Positions 8,487 to 17,955 are shown, counted from the first letter of the stretch. The stretch: 64,000 bases of DNA from an uncultured Pelagibacteraceae bacterium (GCA_902622985.1 CACNSH010000002.1:62001-126000); one strand, 5' to 3'. Notes: generated from the sequence alone by a model not told the origin. Made by a program: numbers and translations.

Positions 8487-9097
8487 TACTTAATTCCTAT
8501 AAAAACAATAATTGTACTTTCAGCTTTAACTGTAAAGCTATCTCCATTTACTTCGTTACTTATGCCATGAGAAAAAGATTTCAATTTTTCGTTATTCAAA
8601 TCGTATTTTAATCCTCTTGTTTTAATTTTATTATCTGGTGACAATGAAATAATTGATACCGGCACATTTTGAGCGTTTATTTTTGTATTTTCTCTCACAA
8701 AGATTATTCGATAAAAACTTGTTATCAGTTCAATTTGCAAAATATCTGAGTAAGTGCTGGCTATTAGAACATTTGCCATTGTATGATCTTCCCTCAAACC
8801 GGTACTTCCTAATATCACAACTTTTTTAATACTATTCTCCTTACAATAATCTAACGATTTTTCTAAATCAGTCTTGTTCTGATCGGATAATTCAACAACT
8901 TCTATTTTACTATCAAGATCATCAACTGCAGCAGAGTCAAGATCACCTAAAATTAGGTTAGGCTGAACTCCTAATTCTTTTAAATTTTCTGATTTAGCAT
9001 CAATACTAATAAAGTAATCGTTAATATCTATTACCTTTTTAACGTAATTAGTTTTTGAAACATTTCCGTTTGCAATTAAGACAGCGCTCTTTATCAA
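8486..9097 (-). CDS. thiN: Thiamine pyrophosphokinase
   Basis: 203 residues. It should transfer pyrophosphate from ATP to thiamine to make thiamine diphosphate. Family motifs in order: SIDAKSENLKELGVQPNLIL (31-50), GDLDS (51-55), KTDLEKSLDY (75-84) and GSTGLREDHTMANV (97-110). The C-terminal thiamine-binding part has GLKYDL and GISNEVNGDSFTV. It is a cytosolic salvage enzyme. It lies between a binding-protein gene and a monooxygenase with a TAGTG overlap, so the operon mixes vitamin salvage with uptake and catabolism. No THI-box riboswitch is visible nearby. Confidence 0.85.
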   Translation of the reverse strand: MIKSAVLIANGNVSKTNYVKKVIDINDYFISIDAKSENLKELGVQPNLILGDLDSAAVDDLDSKIEVVELSDQNKTDLEKSLDYCKENSIKKVVILGSTGLREDHTMANVLIASTYSDILQIELITSFYRIIFVRENTKINAQNVPVSIISLSPDNKIKTRGLKYDLNNEKLKSFSHGISNEVNGDSFTVKAESTIIVFIGIK

Positions 9098-9110
9098 GTT
9101 TGTACCGTAA

Positions 9111-10268
9111 TTAGTAATTAATTGGTCCGGAAATTACTTCAAATCTCTCATTTTGAACCTGAAAGAAATAAGAAATATTACTTCCTTGTCTTTGATCTGG
9201 ATTAAATGTTACAGAGCCAAGTTTTAGTGGATCCTCGTAATCTTTGAGAGTTTCCATGGCCTCAACAAAGCTATCAACAGTTAAATCTTTTCCGGCTCTT
9301 TTGATGGCTTCAACAACTATATCTGCAAAAATATATCCATAGATGGCTCCCGTATTAGGATCTGTTGCATAAATAGATTTAAATTTATCCCACCATTTTT
9401 TTTCAATTTCATTAGCCGTATCGTAATAAGGAAATACGACAGAATTTAAACAGTACAGCCCATTCATTACTCCATTTGGTTGTTCTGCCACAACTGTGTA
9501 ATAGCTTGCTGAAGTTGTCACAAAATCAACATCTGTCCAATTTATTTCCTTTGCTTTCATAAAAGGTAATATAGTTGTTCGAACAATTGTTCCCATGGCC
9601 ACTAAATCGCATCCTGCATTATAAAGTTTTTTTATTTGAGCAGTGAAATCAGTATCTGTGGGTTTTGCTGACGCACTCTCAACTAATGTCATATTCATTG
9701 CTGCAAGTTGATCATCCACAGCATCAACAATTTCCTGTCCAAAATCGGTATCTTCATACAAAACACATACTGACTTTCGATTGTTATTCTCAATAAGATA
9801 TTTTAATCCTGTTCTGATCTGATCATAATATGTTGATCCTGATGTAAACTTCAAACGATCATAGGGTTCAAACATTGATCGTGCAGCTGTAAGAGGAAAT
9901 AAACTTGGAATATTCATTGCTAGTTGATCAGACATCACTGCATTATTCATTGGCGTACCAAGAGAACCTAACATAAAGCCAATTTTATCTTTTCTTAACA
10001 GTTTATTGGCCGCTTGCACCGCTCTTGGAACAGTATATTGATGGTCTTCAACAATAAATTTTATTGTTCTGCCATGAGCTCCACCCGCTTGATTAAATTC
10101 ATCAATTCGCATGTTTACACCGTCAACACTTTGTTTTCCAATCATTGAGGCAGGTCCACTTAGATCAGTATGCATTCCAATTAAGATCTCATCTTCTGTA
10201 ATTCCTTGGTCAGCAAACGACAAGCCAGAGACAAATAATGAAAGAAATAAATAAACAAAAATTTTCAT
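9111..10268 (-). CDS. ABC transporter periplasmic binding protein, Leu/Ile/Val (Peripla_BP_6) family, copy 1
   Basis: 385 residues with a signal peptide (about 1-19, MKIFVYLFLSLFVSGLSFA). The fold is shown by ILIGMHTDLSGPASMIGKQS, GRTIKFIVEDHQY, AVQAANKLL, IGFMLGSLGTPMNNAV and DTDFGQE. It is a close paralogue of the next gene, sharing the order GMHTD-SGP, EDHQY, LGTPMNNAV, LFPL-AARSM and PTDTD, so a tandem duplication is likely. Its ATG directly follows the stop of copy 2 (TAAATG). Such proteins bind branched amino acids, amides, urea or aromatic acids; the ligand is not readable. Confidence 0.88.
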   Translation of the reverse strand: MKIFVYLFLSLFVSGLSFADQGITEDEILIGMHTDLSGPASMIGKQSVDGVNMRIDEFNQAGGAHGRTIKFIVEDHQYTVPRAVQAANKLLRKDKIGFMLGSLGTPMNNAVMSDQLAMNIPSLFPLTAARSMFEPYDRLKFTSGSTYYDQIRTGLKYLIENNNRKSVCVLYEDTDFGQEIVDAVDDQLAAMNMTLVESASAKPTDTDFTAQIKKLYNAGCDLVAMGTIVRTTILPFMKAKEINWTDVDFVTTSASYYTVVAEQPNGVMNGLYCLNSVVFPYYDTANEIEKKWWDKFKSIYATDPNTGAIYGYIFADIVVEAIKRAGKDLTVDSFVEAMETLKDYEDPLKLGSVTFNPDQRQGSNISYFFQVQNERFEVISGPINY

Positions 10269-11444
10269 TTAGTATGTATATTCTTTATTATCCGTTTGAA
10301 TAAAAGTTCCATTTTGAACTTCAAATAAATAAGCAACATTTGCACCTAAATGTTTTTCTGGGGACCAAGAAAGTACTGTGTCGCCAAAAGGTATTTTATA
10401 ATCATTTATGCTTTCTAATGCGTTTAGGAAACTATCTGTTGTTAATTCACGACCAGCAATTTCTAGTGCTCTAGCAGTTATATCCATGTACATATAACCA
10501 TAAGCTGAACCTATATTTGGTAAGTTTCCAAAAGTTGACTCATAGGTATCAATCCAATCACAAATCTCAGGTGAACAATTTGCTTTACTTGGGGTATCAA
10601 ATTGAGCAAATGTATAAAACCCATCTGTAACTCCATCAGGTTGCGATGCTATAACGGGATGAAAACTTGCAACCTGTCCAAAAAATAACGCGTCCCATTT
10701 CATTTGTCTTGCCTTCGTGTAACCAAGAATTGTGTCTTTAACAATTGTACCCATTGCAACAGCTTCACAGCCTGCATTTTTTAATTTTGTAATTTGAGAA
10801 GTTAAATCTGTATCAGTTGGCTTATTGGTTGCTTTTTCATGCAACTCTAAACCCATTTCGTTGAGTTGGTCTACAGTCGCCTCGTATGTTTCTTGTCCAA
10901 AATCATTATCTTGATAAAGAACGCAAATTTTATTTTTTCCCCTCTCATTGATTGCCCACTTAACTCCAGCTCTGATTTGATCGTAATAACTTGAAAGAGC
11001 TCCAAATTTTAAACGATGCAAAGGATCAGTCATTGATCTTGCTGATGATAGAGGAAACAAATTTGGTATATCTTTTTTTTCTTGAGCTTCAAACACAGCA
11101 TTGTTCATAGGAGTGCCTAAACTTGCAACCATCAGAAATATCTTATCTTTATTTAGAAGCTTATTTGCTGCCTGGACTGCGCGAGGTACTTGGTATTGAT
11201 GATCTTCTGCAATTATTTTAAGCATTCTTCCATGAATACCTCCTGCTTTATTAATTTCATCAATTCTCATTTGAACACCTTCAACGGAATATTTTCCAAA
11301 TGAAGAAACTGGTCCACTTATATCCGTATGCATGCCAAGAATGATTTCATCGTCAGAAACACCTTGAGAATAAGAATTGTGGCCAAAAGTTAATAATAGT
11401 GCCAATAAAATTGTAAAAATTGAAAATCGCTTACTTATCATCAT
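10269..11444 (-). CDS. ABC transporter periplasmic binding protein, Leu/Ile/Val (Peripla_BP_6) family, copy 2
   Basis: 391 residues with a signal peptide (about 1-26, ending near NSYSQG) and a good Shine-Dalgarno (AGAGGA) before the first of two ATGs. Shared marks with copy 1 are GMHTDISGPVSSFGKYSVEG, EDHQYQVPRAVQAANKLL, LGTPMNNAVF and NDFGQET. Two cysteines about 6 residues apart near CSPEIC are not shared with copy 1, so ligand preference may differ. It follows the acyl-CoA synthetase gene by 48 bp and precedes copy 1 with no gap. Confidence 0.88.
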   Translation of the reverse strand: MMISKRFSIFTILLALLLTFGHNSYSQGVSDDEIILGMHTDISGPVSSFGKYSVEGVQMRIDEINKAGGIHGRMLKIIAEDHQYQVPRAVQAANKLLNKDKIFLMVASLGTPMNNAVFEAQEKKDIPNLFPLSSARSMTDPLHRLKFGALSSYYDQIRAGVKWAINERGKNKICVLYQDNDFGQETYEATVDQLNEMGLELHEKATNKPTDTDLTSQITKLKNAGCEAVAMGTIVKDTILGYTKARQMKWDALFFGQVASFHPVIASQPDGVTDGFYTFAQFDTPSKANCSPEICDWIDTYESTFGNLPNIGSAYGYMYMDITARALEIAGRELTTDSFLNALESINDYKIPFGDTVLSWSPEKHLGANVAYLFEVQNGTFIQTDNKEYTY

Positions 11445-11492
11445 TCGTCCTCTTGAATTTAAAAGGAAATCTTATTATTTCACAGAGGAAAA

Positions 11493-13316
11493 TCAAGCAG
11501 ATTGATACATGCTTTCAATGATATCGCCGTATTTTTGATTTATGAATTTGCGTTTCAGCTTCATGGTCGGAGTGAGCTCATCGTCTTCGGCTGTTAATTG
11601 TATATCAATTAATGAGAATTTTTTTACTTGTTCTACAGATGCAAATTTTTTATTTACTTTATTGACCTCATCATCGATCAAGGAAACTATTTCCTCTGAT
11701 TTACAGAGACTTTCAAAATTAGAAAATGGTATGTCATTATCCTGAGCGTGTTTCATCACATTCTCTTCATCTATCATTATTAGACATGACAAAAACTTTC
11801 TTTTATCACCAATTACAACAGCATCTGATATAAATGGACTAAATTTTAATTCATTTTCTATTTCAGATGGAGATATATTTTTTCCGCCAGCTGTAATAAT
11901 TATGTCTTTTTTTCTATCTGTAATTTTTAAATTTCCATAGTTATCAATTTCACCAACATCCCCAGTATGCAGCCATCCATCAATCAGAGTTTCTTTTGTT
12001 TGTTCAGGTTTATTTAAATAACCACAAAACACGCCTGGACCTCTAAATAAAATCTCTCCATCCTGCGCAATCCTTACTTCAGAATCATTAACGGCTCGGC
12101 CAACATGTCCTAGTTTTATTTCTCTGGAGTAAAATGCAGTTCCAACTCCAGCAGTTTCTGTCATTCCCCATCCTTCTCTCATATCTATACCAAGTGAAAG
12201 ATACCAATTTATGAGATCAGGTGATATAGGCGCAGCACCACTTAGTGCGTAACGACAGTTATTCAAACCGAGAAGTTTTTTTATATTTTTTAAAACCAGT
12301 TGATTACATATCCAATAAGATAATTTCAATGATAAAGGAGGTTCTTTTCCGTCTATGAAGTACTCTTTATATTTGGATCCTACATTTATTGATAATTGAT
12401 AGAAGAACTTGCCAATAAAAGTTGCATCCTTCATTAGAATTGTAATCGATGAATAAAACTTTTCCCAAATCCTTGGAACTGCAATAAATACCGTTGGAGA
12501 AACTTCGCGAATATTTTCGGGAACAGTATCAATACTCTCTGCAAAATTAACTACTGCGCCTGTTTTTAAAGGGATCATAACTGAAACTGACCGCTCTAAT
12601 ATATGACATAACGGGAGAAACGATAATTGTTCCTCGTGTTCCATCACATCAAAGATATCATATCCAGTATTAATAGAATACAGCAGGTTTGTGTGATTAA
12701 TCATCGCGCCTTTTGAAGGTCCTGTTGTACCTGATGTGTAAACTAAAATTGCAATATCATCTGGGCTTACATTATTTACTAAACTTTCCCAAAGATCAGG
12801 GTTTTCTTGATTAGCTTTTTCACCAATTTTTAGCAACTCTTCATAGCTAATAACTTGATCATCATGAAAGTCATTTAAACCTTCCATATCATAAACAATA
12901 ATTTTCTTTAATGAAGGACACTCACTTCTTACTTCTAGAATTTTATCAAGCTGTTCTTCATTTTCAGCAAAATAAAAGTTAGTCGCACTATCATTTACTA
13001 GATACTTGACCTGTGCAGCCGAGTCTGTTGTATACACTCCACTAGAAATTCCTCCCGCTCCTATTGTCCCCATATCAGTATAAAGCCACTCAGGGTTTCC
13101 CTCGCTTGCAATTGAAACTACATTACCTTTTTCTAGTCCTAAAGTGTGAAGAGCAAGACCAGTTAGTTTTGCCTTTTCTCCATAGTGAGTCCATGAAATT
13201 TCTTGCCAAATACCAAGATCTTTTTCTCTCATGGCAACTTTTTCTCCACGAGATTTAACTGAGTTCCAAAAAAGTCTTGGAATTGTATTTATCTCCACAT
13301 TTTTTTCTTTTTCCAA
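11493..13316 (-). CDS. Long-chain acyl-CoA synthetase (AMP-forming)
   Basis: 607 residues, usual for FadD15/FACS-type ligases. The ATP/AMP P-loop is LVYTSGTTGPSKGAMINH (191-208), followed later by GWGMTETAG, DGWLHTGDVGEI and the linker DRKKDIIITAGGKNISP. It would activate a fatty or related carboxylic acid to the CoA thioester. The start is a TTG behind a strong AGGGGAGAG Shine-Dalgarno; this puts the first 28 bp inside the livF gene. Ligase and Liv-type transporter genes interleaved in one operon suggest that the imported substrate is a carboxylic acid then CoA-activated (inference). Confidence 0.9.
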   Translation of the reverse strand: MEKEKNVEINTIPRLFWNSVKSRGEKVAMREKDLGIWQEISWTHYGEKAKLTGLALHTLGLEKGNVVSIASEGNPEWLYTDMGTIGAGGISSGVYTTDSAAQVKYLVNDSATNFYFAENEEQLDKILEVRSECPSLKKIIVYDMEGLNDFHDDQVISYEELLKIGEKANQENPDLWESLVNNVSPDDIAILVYTSGTTGPSKGAMINHTNLLYSINTGYDIFDVMEHEEQLSFLPLCHILERSVSVMIPLKTGAVVNFAESIDTVPENIREVSPTVFIAVPRIWEKFYSSITILMKDATFIGKFFYQLSINVGSKYKEYFIDGKEPPLSLKLSYWICNQLVLKNIKKLLGLNNCRYALSGAAPISPDLINWYLSLGIDMREGWGMTETAGVGTAFYSREIKLGHVGRAVNDSEVRIAQDGEILFRGPGVFCGYLNKPEQTKETLIDGWLHTGDVGEIDNYGNLKITDRKKDIIITAGGKNISPSEIENELKFSPFISDAVVIGDKRKFLSCLIMIDEENVMKHAQDNDIPFSNFESLCKSEEIVSLIDDEVNKVNKKFASVEQVKKFSLIDIQLTAEDDELTPTMKLKRKFINQKYGDIIESMYQSA

Positions 13317-14062
13317 CGTCTCTCCCCTCTTATACCTTCATCTTGTTGTCCAAGATAAAATTCTTTTATATCTTCTTTTTCTAGAAGCTCTTTACTGTTT
13401 CCTTCCATTACAATTCGACCAAGTTCTAACACATAGCCAAAGTCGGAGTTACTAAGTGCAATATTAGCGTTTTGCTCAACTAAAAGTATTGTAGTTTTTA
13501 ATTCTTTATTTATTCGAATTATAATTTCAAATATTTCCTTCACCAGCTTAGGTGACAATCCTAATGACGGCTCATCTAAAAGCATAATTTCTGGCTTGCT
13601 CATAAGAGCTCGACTGATGCATAACATTTGCTGCTCTCCACCAGATAATAAACCAGCTGGTTGGTTCATCCTTTCTTTTAGTATTGGAAAATATTCAAAA
13701 ACTTGTTCAATATCTTTATTTATTTCTTTCTTATCTGATCGTGTATAAGCACCCATTTGAAGATTCTCAATTACGGAACAATAAGGAAATACTTCTCTAC
13801 CTTCAGGAGCATGACTCATTCCTAGTCTTAATATTTTATCAGGATCTTTTTTTTGAATTTCACTTCCATTTAAATAAACCTTTCCTTTTCTAGGATCAAT
13901 TGCTCCTGATATAGTTTTTAGAATTGTTGTTTTCCCTGCTCCATTAGATCCAAGGATTGTTACAATTGAACCTTGGTTAACTTTAAAGCTGATACCTCTA
14001 ATAGCCATGATTGGCCCATAATAAGTTTCAATATTTTCAACACTTAATAAAGGATTTGACAT
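13289..14062 (-). CDS. livF: ABC transporter ATP-binding protein, LivF type
   Basis: 257 residues. Walker A GSNGAGKTT (38-46), signature LSGGEQQML, Walker B IMLLDEPSLGL and the switch histidine region replaced by the LivF-typical ILLVEQNANIAL. A basic C-terminal tail (GERRWKKKKMWR) extends beyond the usual end and overlaps the acyl-CoA synthetase start by 28 bp. It would power uptake with partner LivG and permeases LivH/LivM, but none of those three genes are in this window. They are either encoded elsewhere or shared with another system. Confidence 0.88.
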   Translation of the reverse strand: MSNPLLSVENIETYYGPIMAIRGISFKVNQGSIVTILGSNGAGKTTILKTISGAIDPRKGKVYLNGSEIQKKDPDKILRLGMSHAPEGREVFPYCSVIENLQMGAYTRSDKKEINKDIEQVFEYFPILKERMNQPAGLLSGGEQQMLCISRALMSKPEIMLLDEPSLGLSPKLVKEIFEIIIRINKELKTTILLVEQNANIALSNSDFGYVLELGRIVMEGNSKELLEKEDIKEFYLGQQDEGIRGERRWKKKKMWR

Positions 14063-14114
14063 AATTTACTTTTATATCTTACGGACAATTATGTTAATTA
14101 AATTATTCAATATT

Positions 14115-15902
14115 TTAACTCAATAATTTTTCAGGTATTGGTATCATCTGATCAAGAAGTATTTGCGCATAAGCTTTGCCTTGAGGGTCGTTTCTAAGAC
14201 TTGCTGGCCCACCACCGCCTAGAACATCATTTAAAATAAAGTTAATAGAATTTGATCCTGGTAAAAAGTATCTCTCAACAGAACCTTCTAGAAAGTCGGC
14301 AAAACAATCTTTGACAACTTTTTCATCAAGAAAATTGCATATTGCTGGATAAAACTTAGGGTCACGTGAAATTATACCAATGTTCGCTTTATTGCCTTTA
14401 TCGCCACTTCGCCCGTACGCAACTTTAATAAGTGGCACATCAACAAACTTTTCATTTGCATCTTCAAAATCAGGAGCTGTTGTTTGTTCAATACTTTTCA
14501 AGTCAAATTCTTCAGATGGTAATATCTTTATTTCATTCTTTGAAGAACCATTATCTATTGTTACGTTCACTTGATCCTTATCAATTAAAAATGAAAACAG
14601 CCTTACAATTGGTGATGGTTTTGGCCGCCCTCCAACAAAACCAGACAATCCTGGTGGAGTTGCAAGACCTAAGCCAACAGACTCTTTGAGCATAATGCCT
14701 ACCGCTCTAATATCTTGATGTTTAGCTGCAAATTTAAGAACTACTTCACGATTATTTTCATTTGATGATTGCTTGCTGTATTGACTGTTATCCCCAATAA
14801 TTTCAATGCTCGTTTCATCAAAGTCAGCAATATTCATCATGCGCATTATCATCTTTGATCGCTCAAATATTGCTTCTCCGTATGTACGAGCTTTTTTAGC
14901 AGCGTCTATACCAACAAATGAACAAACATGTCCTGCCCTGAAACCATCAGCGTATGTTGCGCAAACTTTATATTGATTAGGAGCCGGATAACCTTTTGCT
15001 CCAGAGATTCTAACTTTATCTTTTTCGGTTTCTTCAATTTTTACATTTGAAAAATCACAAATAACATCAGGTAATATATATGCCTGCGGATCACCTATCT
15101 CATACAGCATCTGTTCAGCGACAGTTCCAAAACTTACCATGCCGCTTGATTTTTTTGACTTAGTACAATTGAAACTGCCATCTTCAGAAACTTCCACAAT
15201 GGGATAGCCTATTTGATGCAGATCTTTTGATACTAATTCCCAATCAGTGAAATTACCTCCAGTACTTTGTGTTCCACATTCGATAATGTGACCAGCTAAA
15301 CTACCTGCAGCAAGTTTGTCATATTCTTTTTCATTCCATCCGAACGCATAAATACATGCGCCTAATGTAACTGCGCTATCAACACTTCTTCCAGTAATAA
15401 CTATATCAGCGCCACTTTTAAGAGCTTCAGCTATAGGAAATGCACCAAGATATGCATTAATGCTTGCTATTTTGTCCTCAGCTGGAAAATTTTCATTTGA
15501 ATACATTTCCTTTGTATTCAGCTCTGAAAATTTATTCTTATCCTTCATTAAATCATCGCCTAATACAACTGACACTTTTAAATCCAATTTAAGTTCTTTA
15601 ATTAGTTCTCTGATGGCCTGAGCGCATGCCTCCGGGTTTACGCCTCCAGCATTGCTGAGAATTTTTACTTTTTGATCTGCTATTTGTCGCAAATTTAACT
15701 TTAATACACTTGATACAAAATCGACTGCATACCCTTTTGTGGCATCTTTTGCTCGAGCCCTGGCCATAATTGACATTGTGATTTCTGCCAAATAATCATA
15801 AACAATAAAGTCTAGATCGTTTCCATTCAATAATTGAGGTGTTGCAATAACGGAATCGCCCCAAAATCCACTGGCCCCACCTATTCTAAGTTTTTTTAAC
15901 AT
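14115..15902 (-). CDS. Acyclic terpene utilization AtuA family protein (DUF1446) with fused C-terminal domain
   Basis: 595 residues. The N-terminus IGGASGFWGDS and the internal GADIVITGRSVDSAVTLGA, followed later by IIECGTQSTGGNF, are diagnostic of the AtuA/DUF1446 family. From about residue 475, VPLIKVAYGRSGDKGNKANI and later LGGGGPASLRNDPQGK form the ferredoxin-fold AtuA-like domain, fused here as in many longer members. AtuA is required for geraniol/citronellol degradation in Pseudomonas but its reaction is unknown. The companion carboxylase genes of the atu pathway (AtuC/AtuF) are not in the window, so a role in a different CoA-linked pathway is possible. It lies 52 bp upstream of livF. 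Confidence 0.85.
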   Translation of the reverse strand: MLKKLRIGGASGFWGDSVIATPQLLNGNDLDFIVYDYLAEITMSIMARARAKDATKGYAVDFVSSVLKLNLRQIADQKVKILSNAGGVNPEACAQAIRELIKELKLDLKVSVVLGDDLMKDKNKFSELNTKEMYSNENFPAEDKIASINAYLGAFPIAEALKSGADIVITGRSVDSAVTLGACIYAFGWNEKEYDKLAAGSLAGHIIECGTQSTGGNFTDWELVSKDLHQIGYPIVEVSEDGSFNCTKSKKSSGMVSFGTVAEQMLYEIGDPQAYILPDVICDFSNVKIEETEKDKVRISGAKGYPAPNQYKVCATYADGFRAGHVCSFVGIDAAKKARTYGEAIFERSKMIMRMMNIADFDETSIEIIGDNSQYSKQSSNENNREVVLKFAAKHQDIRAVGIMLKESVGLGLATPPGLSGFVGGRPKPSPIVRLFSFLIDKDQVNVTIDNGSSKNEIKILPSEEFDLKSIEQTTAPDFEDANEKFVDVPLIKVAYGRSGDKGNKANIGIISRDPKFYPAICNFLDEKVVKDCFADFLEGSVERYFLPGSNSINFILNDVLGGGGPASLRNDPQGKAYAQILLDQMIPIPEKLLS

Positions 15903-15962
15903 TTGAATGATTATATCTATTTTTGTTATAATTGGTTAAATAATTAAATTGTCTAATACATT

Positions 15963-16358
15963 ATGAGTTTTTTCAAATCAATAAACAATGCTTTCGTGAA
16001 ATGTTTTGATTTTAAGACCAGAGCCAACAGGGCTGAGTTTTGGTACTTTTACTTGTTCACAACAGCTGTTGGTTTTGTTGGATTGCAGCTTGATATGTTT
16101 TTTCAACTACAACTAGTCGGTATTGAATTAGCTAATTCAACAGATTCAATAATGCTTGGGCCTATGTATATTTTTTTATATTTTCTTTTTATTGTTCCAA
16201 GTTTCGCACTATACGTAAGAAGACTGCATGATGTAAATCGTTCAGGTTGGTGGCTCTTGATTGTGCTCGTTCCTTTTATTGGAATAATTACTATTATTTT
16301 TTTTATGTGCTTAAAAGGAACAGAAGGTAGTAATGATTTCGGAGAGGTCTCCTCTTAA
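15963..16358 (+). CDS. DUF805 membrane protein
   Basis: 131 residues. Family marks: TRANRAEFWYFYLF (20-33), PSFALYVRRLHDVNRSGWW and a C-terminal GTEGSNDFG. About three membrane helices. DUF805 proteins are inner-membrane proteins of unknown function. Its stop codon overlaps the stop of the convergent 58-residue gene by 2-3 bp. Confidence 0.85.
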   Translation: MSFFKSINNAFVKCFDFKTRANRAEFWYFYLFTTAVGFVGLQLDMFFQLQLVGIELANSTDSIMLGPMYIFLYFLFIVPSFALYVRRLHDVNRSGWWLLIVLVPFIGIITIIFFMCLKGTEGSNDFGEVSS

Positions 16359-16531
16359 TTTTCGTTTGACTTACTTTTTGCTTTAAACGCTTTCGGGCCG
16401 CTGCAGCTGCTACACCCTGAGCCTTCATTTAAAACCTCACTCTCAATGTCTTTTTCTAATAAACTAAACGTTGCAAGTCCTAATAGAAAGAACATTGGAA
16501 TGAGAATTAATAAATTTTTTTTAATTGTCAT
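16355..16531 (-). CDS. Small membrane-anchored CxxC protein, unknown
   Basis: 58 residues. An N-terminal hydrophobic helix (about 6-24, LLILIPMFFLLGLATFSLL) is followed by a short acidic stretch and a GCSSCSGP motif (C40, C43), then a lysine-rich tail. The ATG lies inside the last 11 bp of the flavin reductase gene, a typical coupled junction. The anchored CxxC could bind metal or be redox active; the flavin reductase neighbour makes a redox role possible but this is inference. Could be spurious, but codon use and junction look genuine. Confidence 0.5.
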   Translation of the reverse strand: MTIKKNLLILIPMFFLLGLATFSLLEKDIESEVLNEGSGCSSCSGPKAFKAKSKSNEN

Positions 16532-16997
16532 TTTTCAAGGTTTGATAATTACTTCTATAATAAATAAGTGGATTTCTGTTGTCGTCAATTTTTAAATCTT
16601 CAACCTTGCCTATTACTAAAACGTGATCAGCAATATCAATTTGTTGATAAACCGATAACTCAATGTGGCCTAAAGTATTATCCAAAATGATATTATTGCT
16701 TGATGATATAGTATGGCTTGTTTTACTCACTTTTTCAGGATCTTTTGTAGCAAACAAACGTGATATTTCTTCTTGTTCGTTTGAAAGAAAGTTAATTACA
16801 AATGAATTATTTTTTAAAAAGTCTACATGGTCAGTTTCAGACTTATAAATATTAAAGATAATCAATGGCGGCTTTAAACTTAGAGAGGCAAATGAATTAA
16901 TTGTAAATCCACTTTTATGTGAGGTGGCTACTGCAACTCCTGTTGCAAAAGAGCCAAATGCTTTTTTTAGAATATTTTCCTCAAAATCAACTGTCAT
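16521..16997 (-). CDS. Flavin reductase family protein (HpaC-like)
   Basis: 158 residues, typical for the short FMN-binding split-barrel flavin reductases that supply reduced flavin to two-component monooxygenases. Family pattern: KKAFGSFATGVAVATSH near the N-terminus, then INSFASLSLKPPLIIFNI and FVINFLS, and a C-terminal LIYYRSNYQTL. It follows the desaturase gene by 13 bp and overlaps the small CxxC gene. The oxygenase partner is not identified in this operon. Confidence 0.82.
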   Translation of the reverse strand: MTVDFEENILKKAFGSFATGVAVATSHKSGFTINSFASLSLKPPLIIFNIYKSETDHVDFLKNNSFVINFLSNEQEEISRLFATKDPEKVSKTSHTISSSNNIILDNTLGHIELSVYQQIDIADHVLVIGKVEDLKIDDNRNPLIYYRSNYQTLKNDN

Positions 16998-17010
16998 TTA
17001 AGTAATTAAA

Positions 17011-17955
17011 TTAAATTAATACAGAACGAAGCATAGAAACATACCCACTTTTAATCTCTAGATCTTCATTAGAATGTTTCTTAAGTATCATCTCGTGAGC
17101 TTTCTTGAGTTTGTAACATGGAACAAACATGAATAAGTGATGCTCAAGATGATAATTTACGTAATATGGAGCAACAAAGGCTCTTTCTATAATATTTGCA
17201 TACGTAGTACGTGCATTGTTAAAGTCATTTTTAGATTTTACACCAGCATGTTCTGCTATATTTCGAATTCTTAAAAAAAACTGAAAAAATGTGAAAAGTG
17301 GCAACAACCAAAATGCTAAGAAATACCACCATTGTCCCAAAATCCAAAAAATTAAAAATATAATCATATTTGAAATTAATATTCCATACAGTGTGTTCCT
17401 TGACTCAAAGCCACTAATTTTCTTTCCGTCATTTTTTTTTGTATCACTTTTTAGCAATGTTTTAAAAATCAATTCATATCTTTGAACAAGGCCTGATACA
17501 CCAAAAATATCTCTCAGCGCTTTTCTTAACATGCTTTTTTTTTCTACAGGAAATGGTTTGGATAAACTTAAGTCTGGGTCATCTTCAAGTTGAGTATTTC
17601 TATGATGGGCTAAGTGGTAATGTCTGTATCCGTAGGTATCCGACCACACCGGAAAAGCACAAATCCATTGTGATAGATGATTATTTAACTTTGTATTGTT
17701 GGTAATTAATCCATGTGCCCCCTCATGCATTAATATTGCTAGCCCAAGTTGTCTTCCAGCAATTACAACTACTGCAGCTAAAAAAGTAAATATATTTGGA
17801 AATAATGAGTAGACTAAAACTGATAAACCAATTACGAACCAAGCATGAAATAATAAAGCAATGCCTTTAAAATCACTTTTCTCTTTTAAATAATCAACTT
17901 CAGTTTCTGATAAAACCTCATTTGGTTTCAAAAATGGTGTTAATTTCTTTGTCAT
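17011..17955 (-). CDS. Fatty acid desaturase family membrane protein
   Basis: About 314 residues from the preferred ATG at 17955. An upstream ATG at 18000 would add 15 residues encoded by a TA-repeat (ILYIYIVI), which looks non-coding. Three histidine boxes for the di-iron site: HEGAH, HYHLAHHRNT and HLEHHLF. At least four membrane helices. These enzymes insert double bonds or hydroxylate acyl chains or carotenoids; the HxxxH / HxxHH / HxxHH spacing fits the FA_desaturase family, but substrate is not readable. The flavin reductase gene immediately downstream could relate to electron supply (inference). Confidence 0.82.
   Translation of the reverse strand: MTKKLTPFLKPNEVLSETEVDYLKEKSDFKGIALLFHAWFVIGLSVLVYSLFPNIFTFLAAVVVIAGRQLGLAILMHEGAHGLITNNTKLNNHLSQWICAFPVWSDTYGYRHYHLAHHRNTQLEDDPDLSLSKPFPVEKKSMLRKALRDIFGVSGLVQRYELIFKTLLKSDTKKNDGKKISGFESRNTLYGILISNMIIFLIFWILGQWWYFLAFWLLPLFTFFQFFLRIRNIAEHAGVKSKNDFNNARTTYANIIERAFVAPYYVNYHLEHHLFMFVPCYKLKKAHEMILKKHSNEDLEIKSGYVSMLRSVLI

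Noticed and set aside
9098-9110. TPP riboswitch near the thiamine pyrophosphokinase gene
   Set aside because: The space before thiN is 13 bp inside an operon and shows no CTGAGA core.
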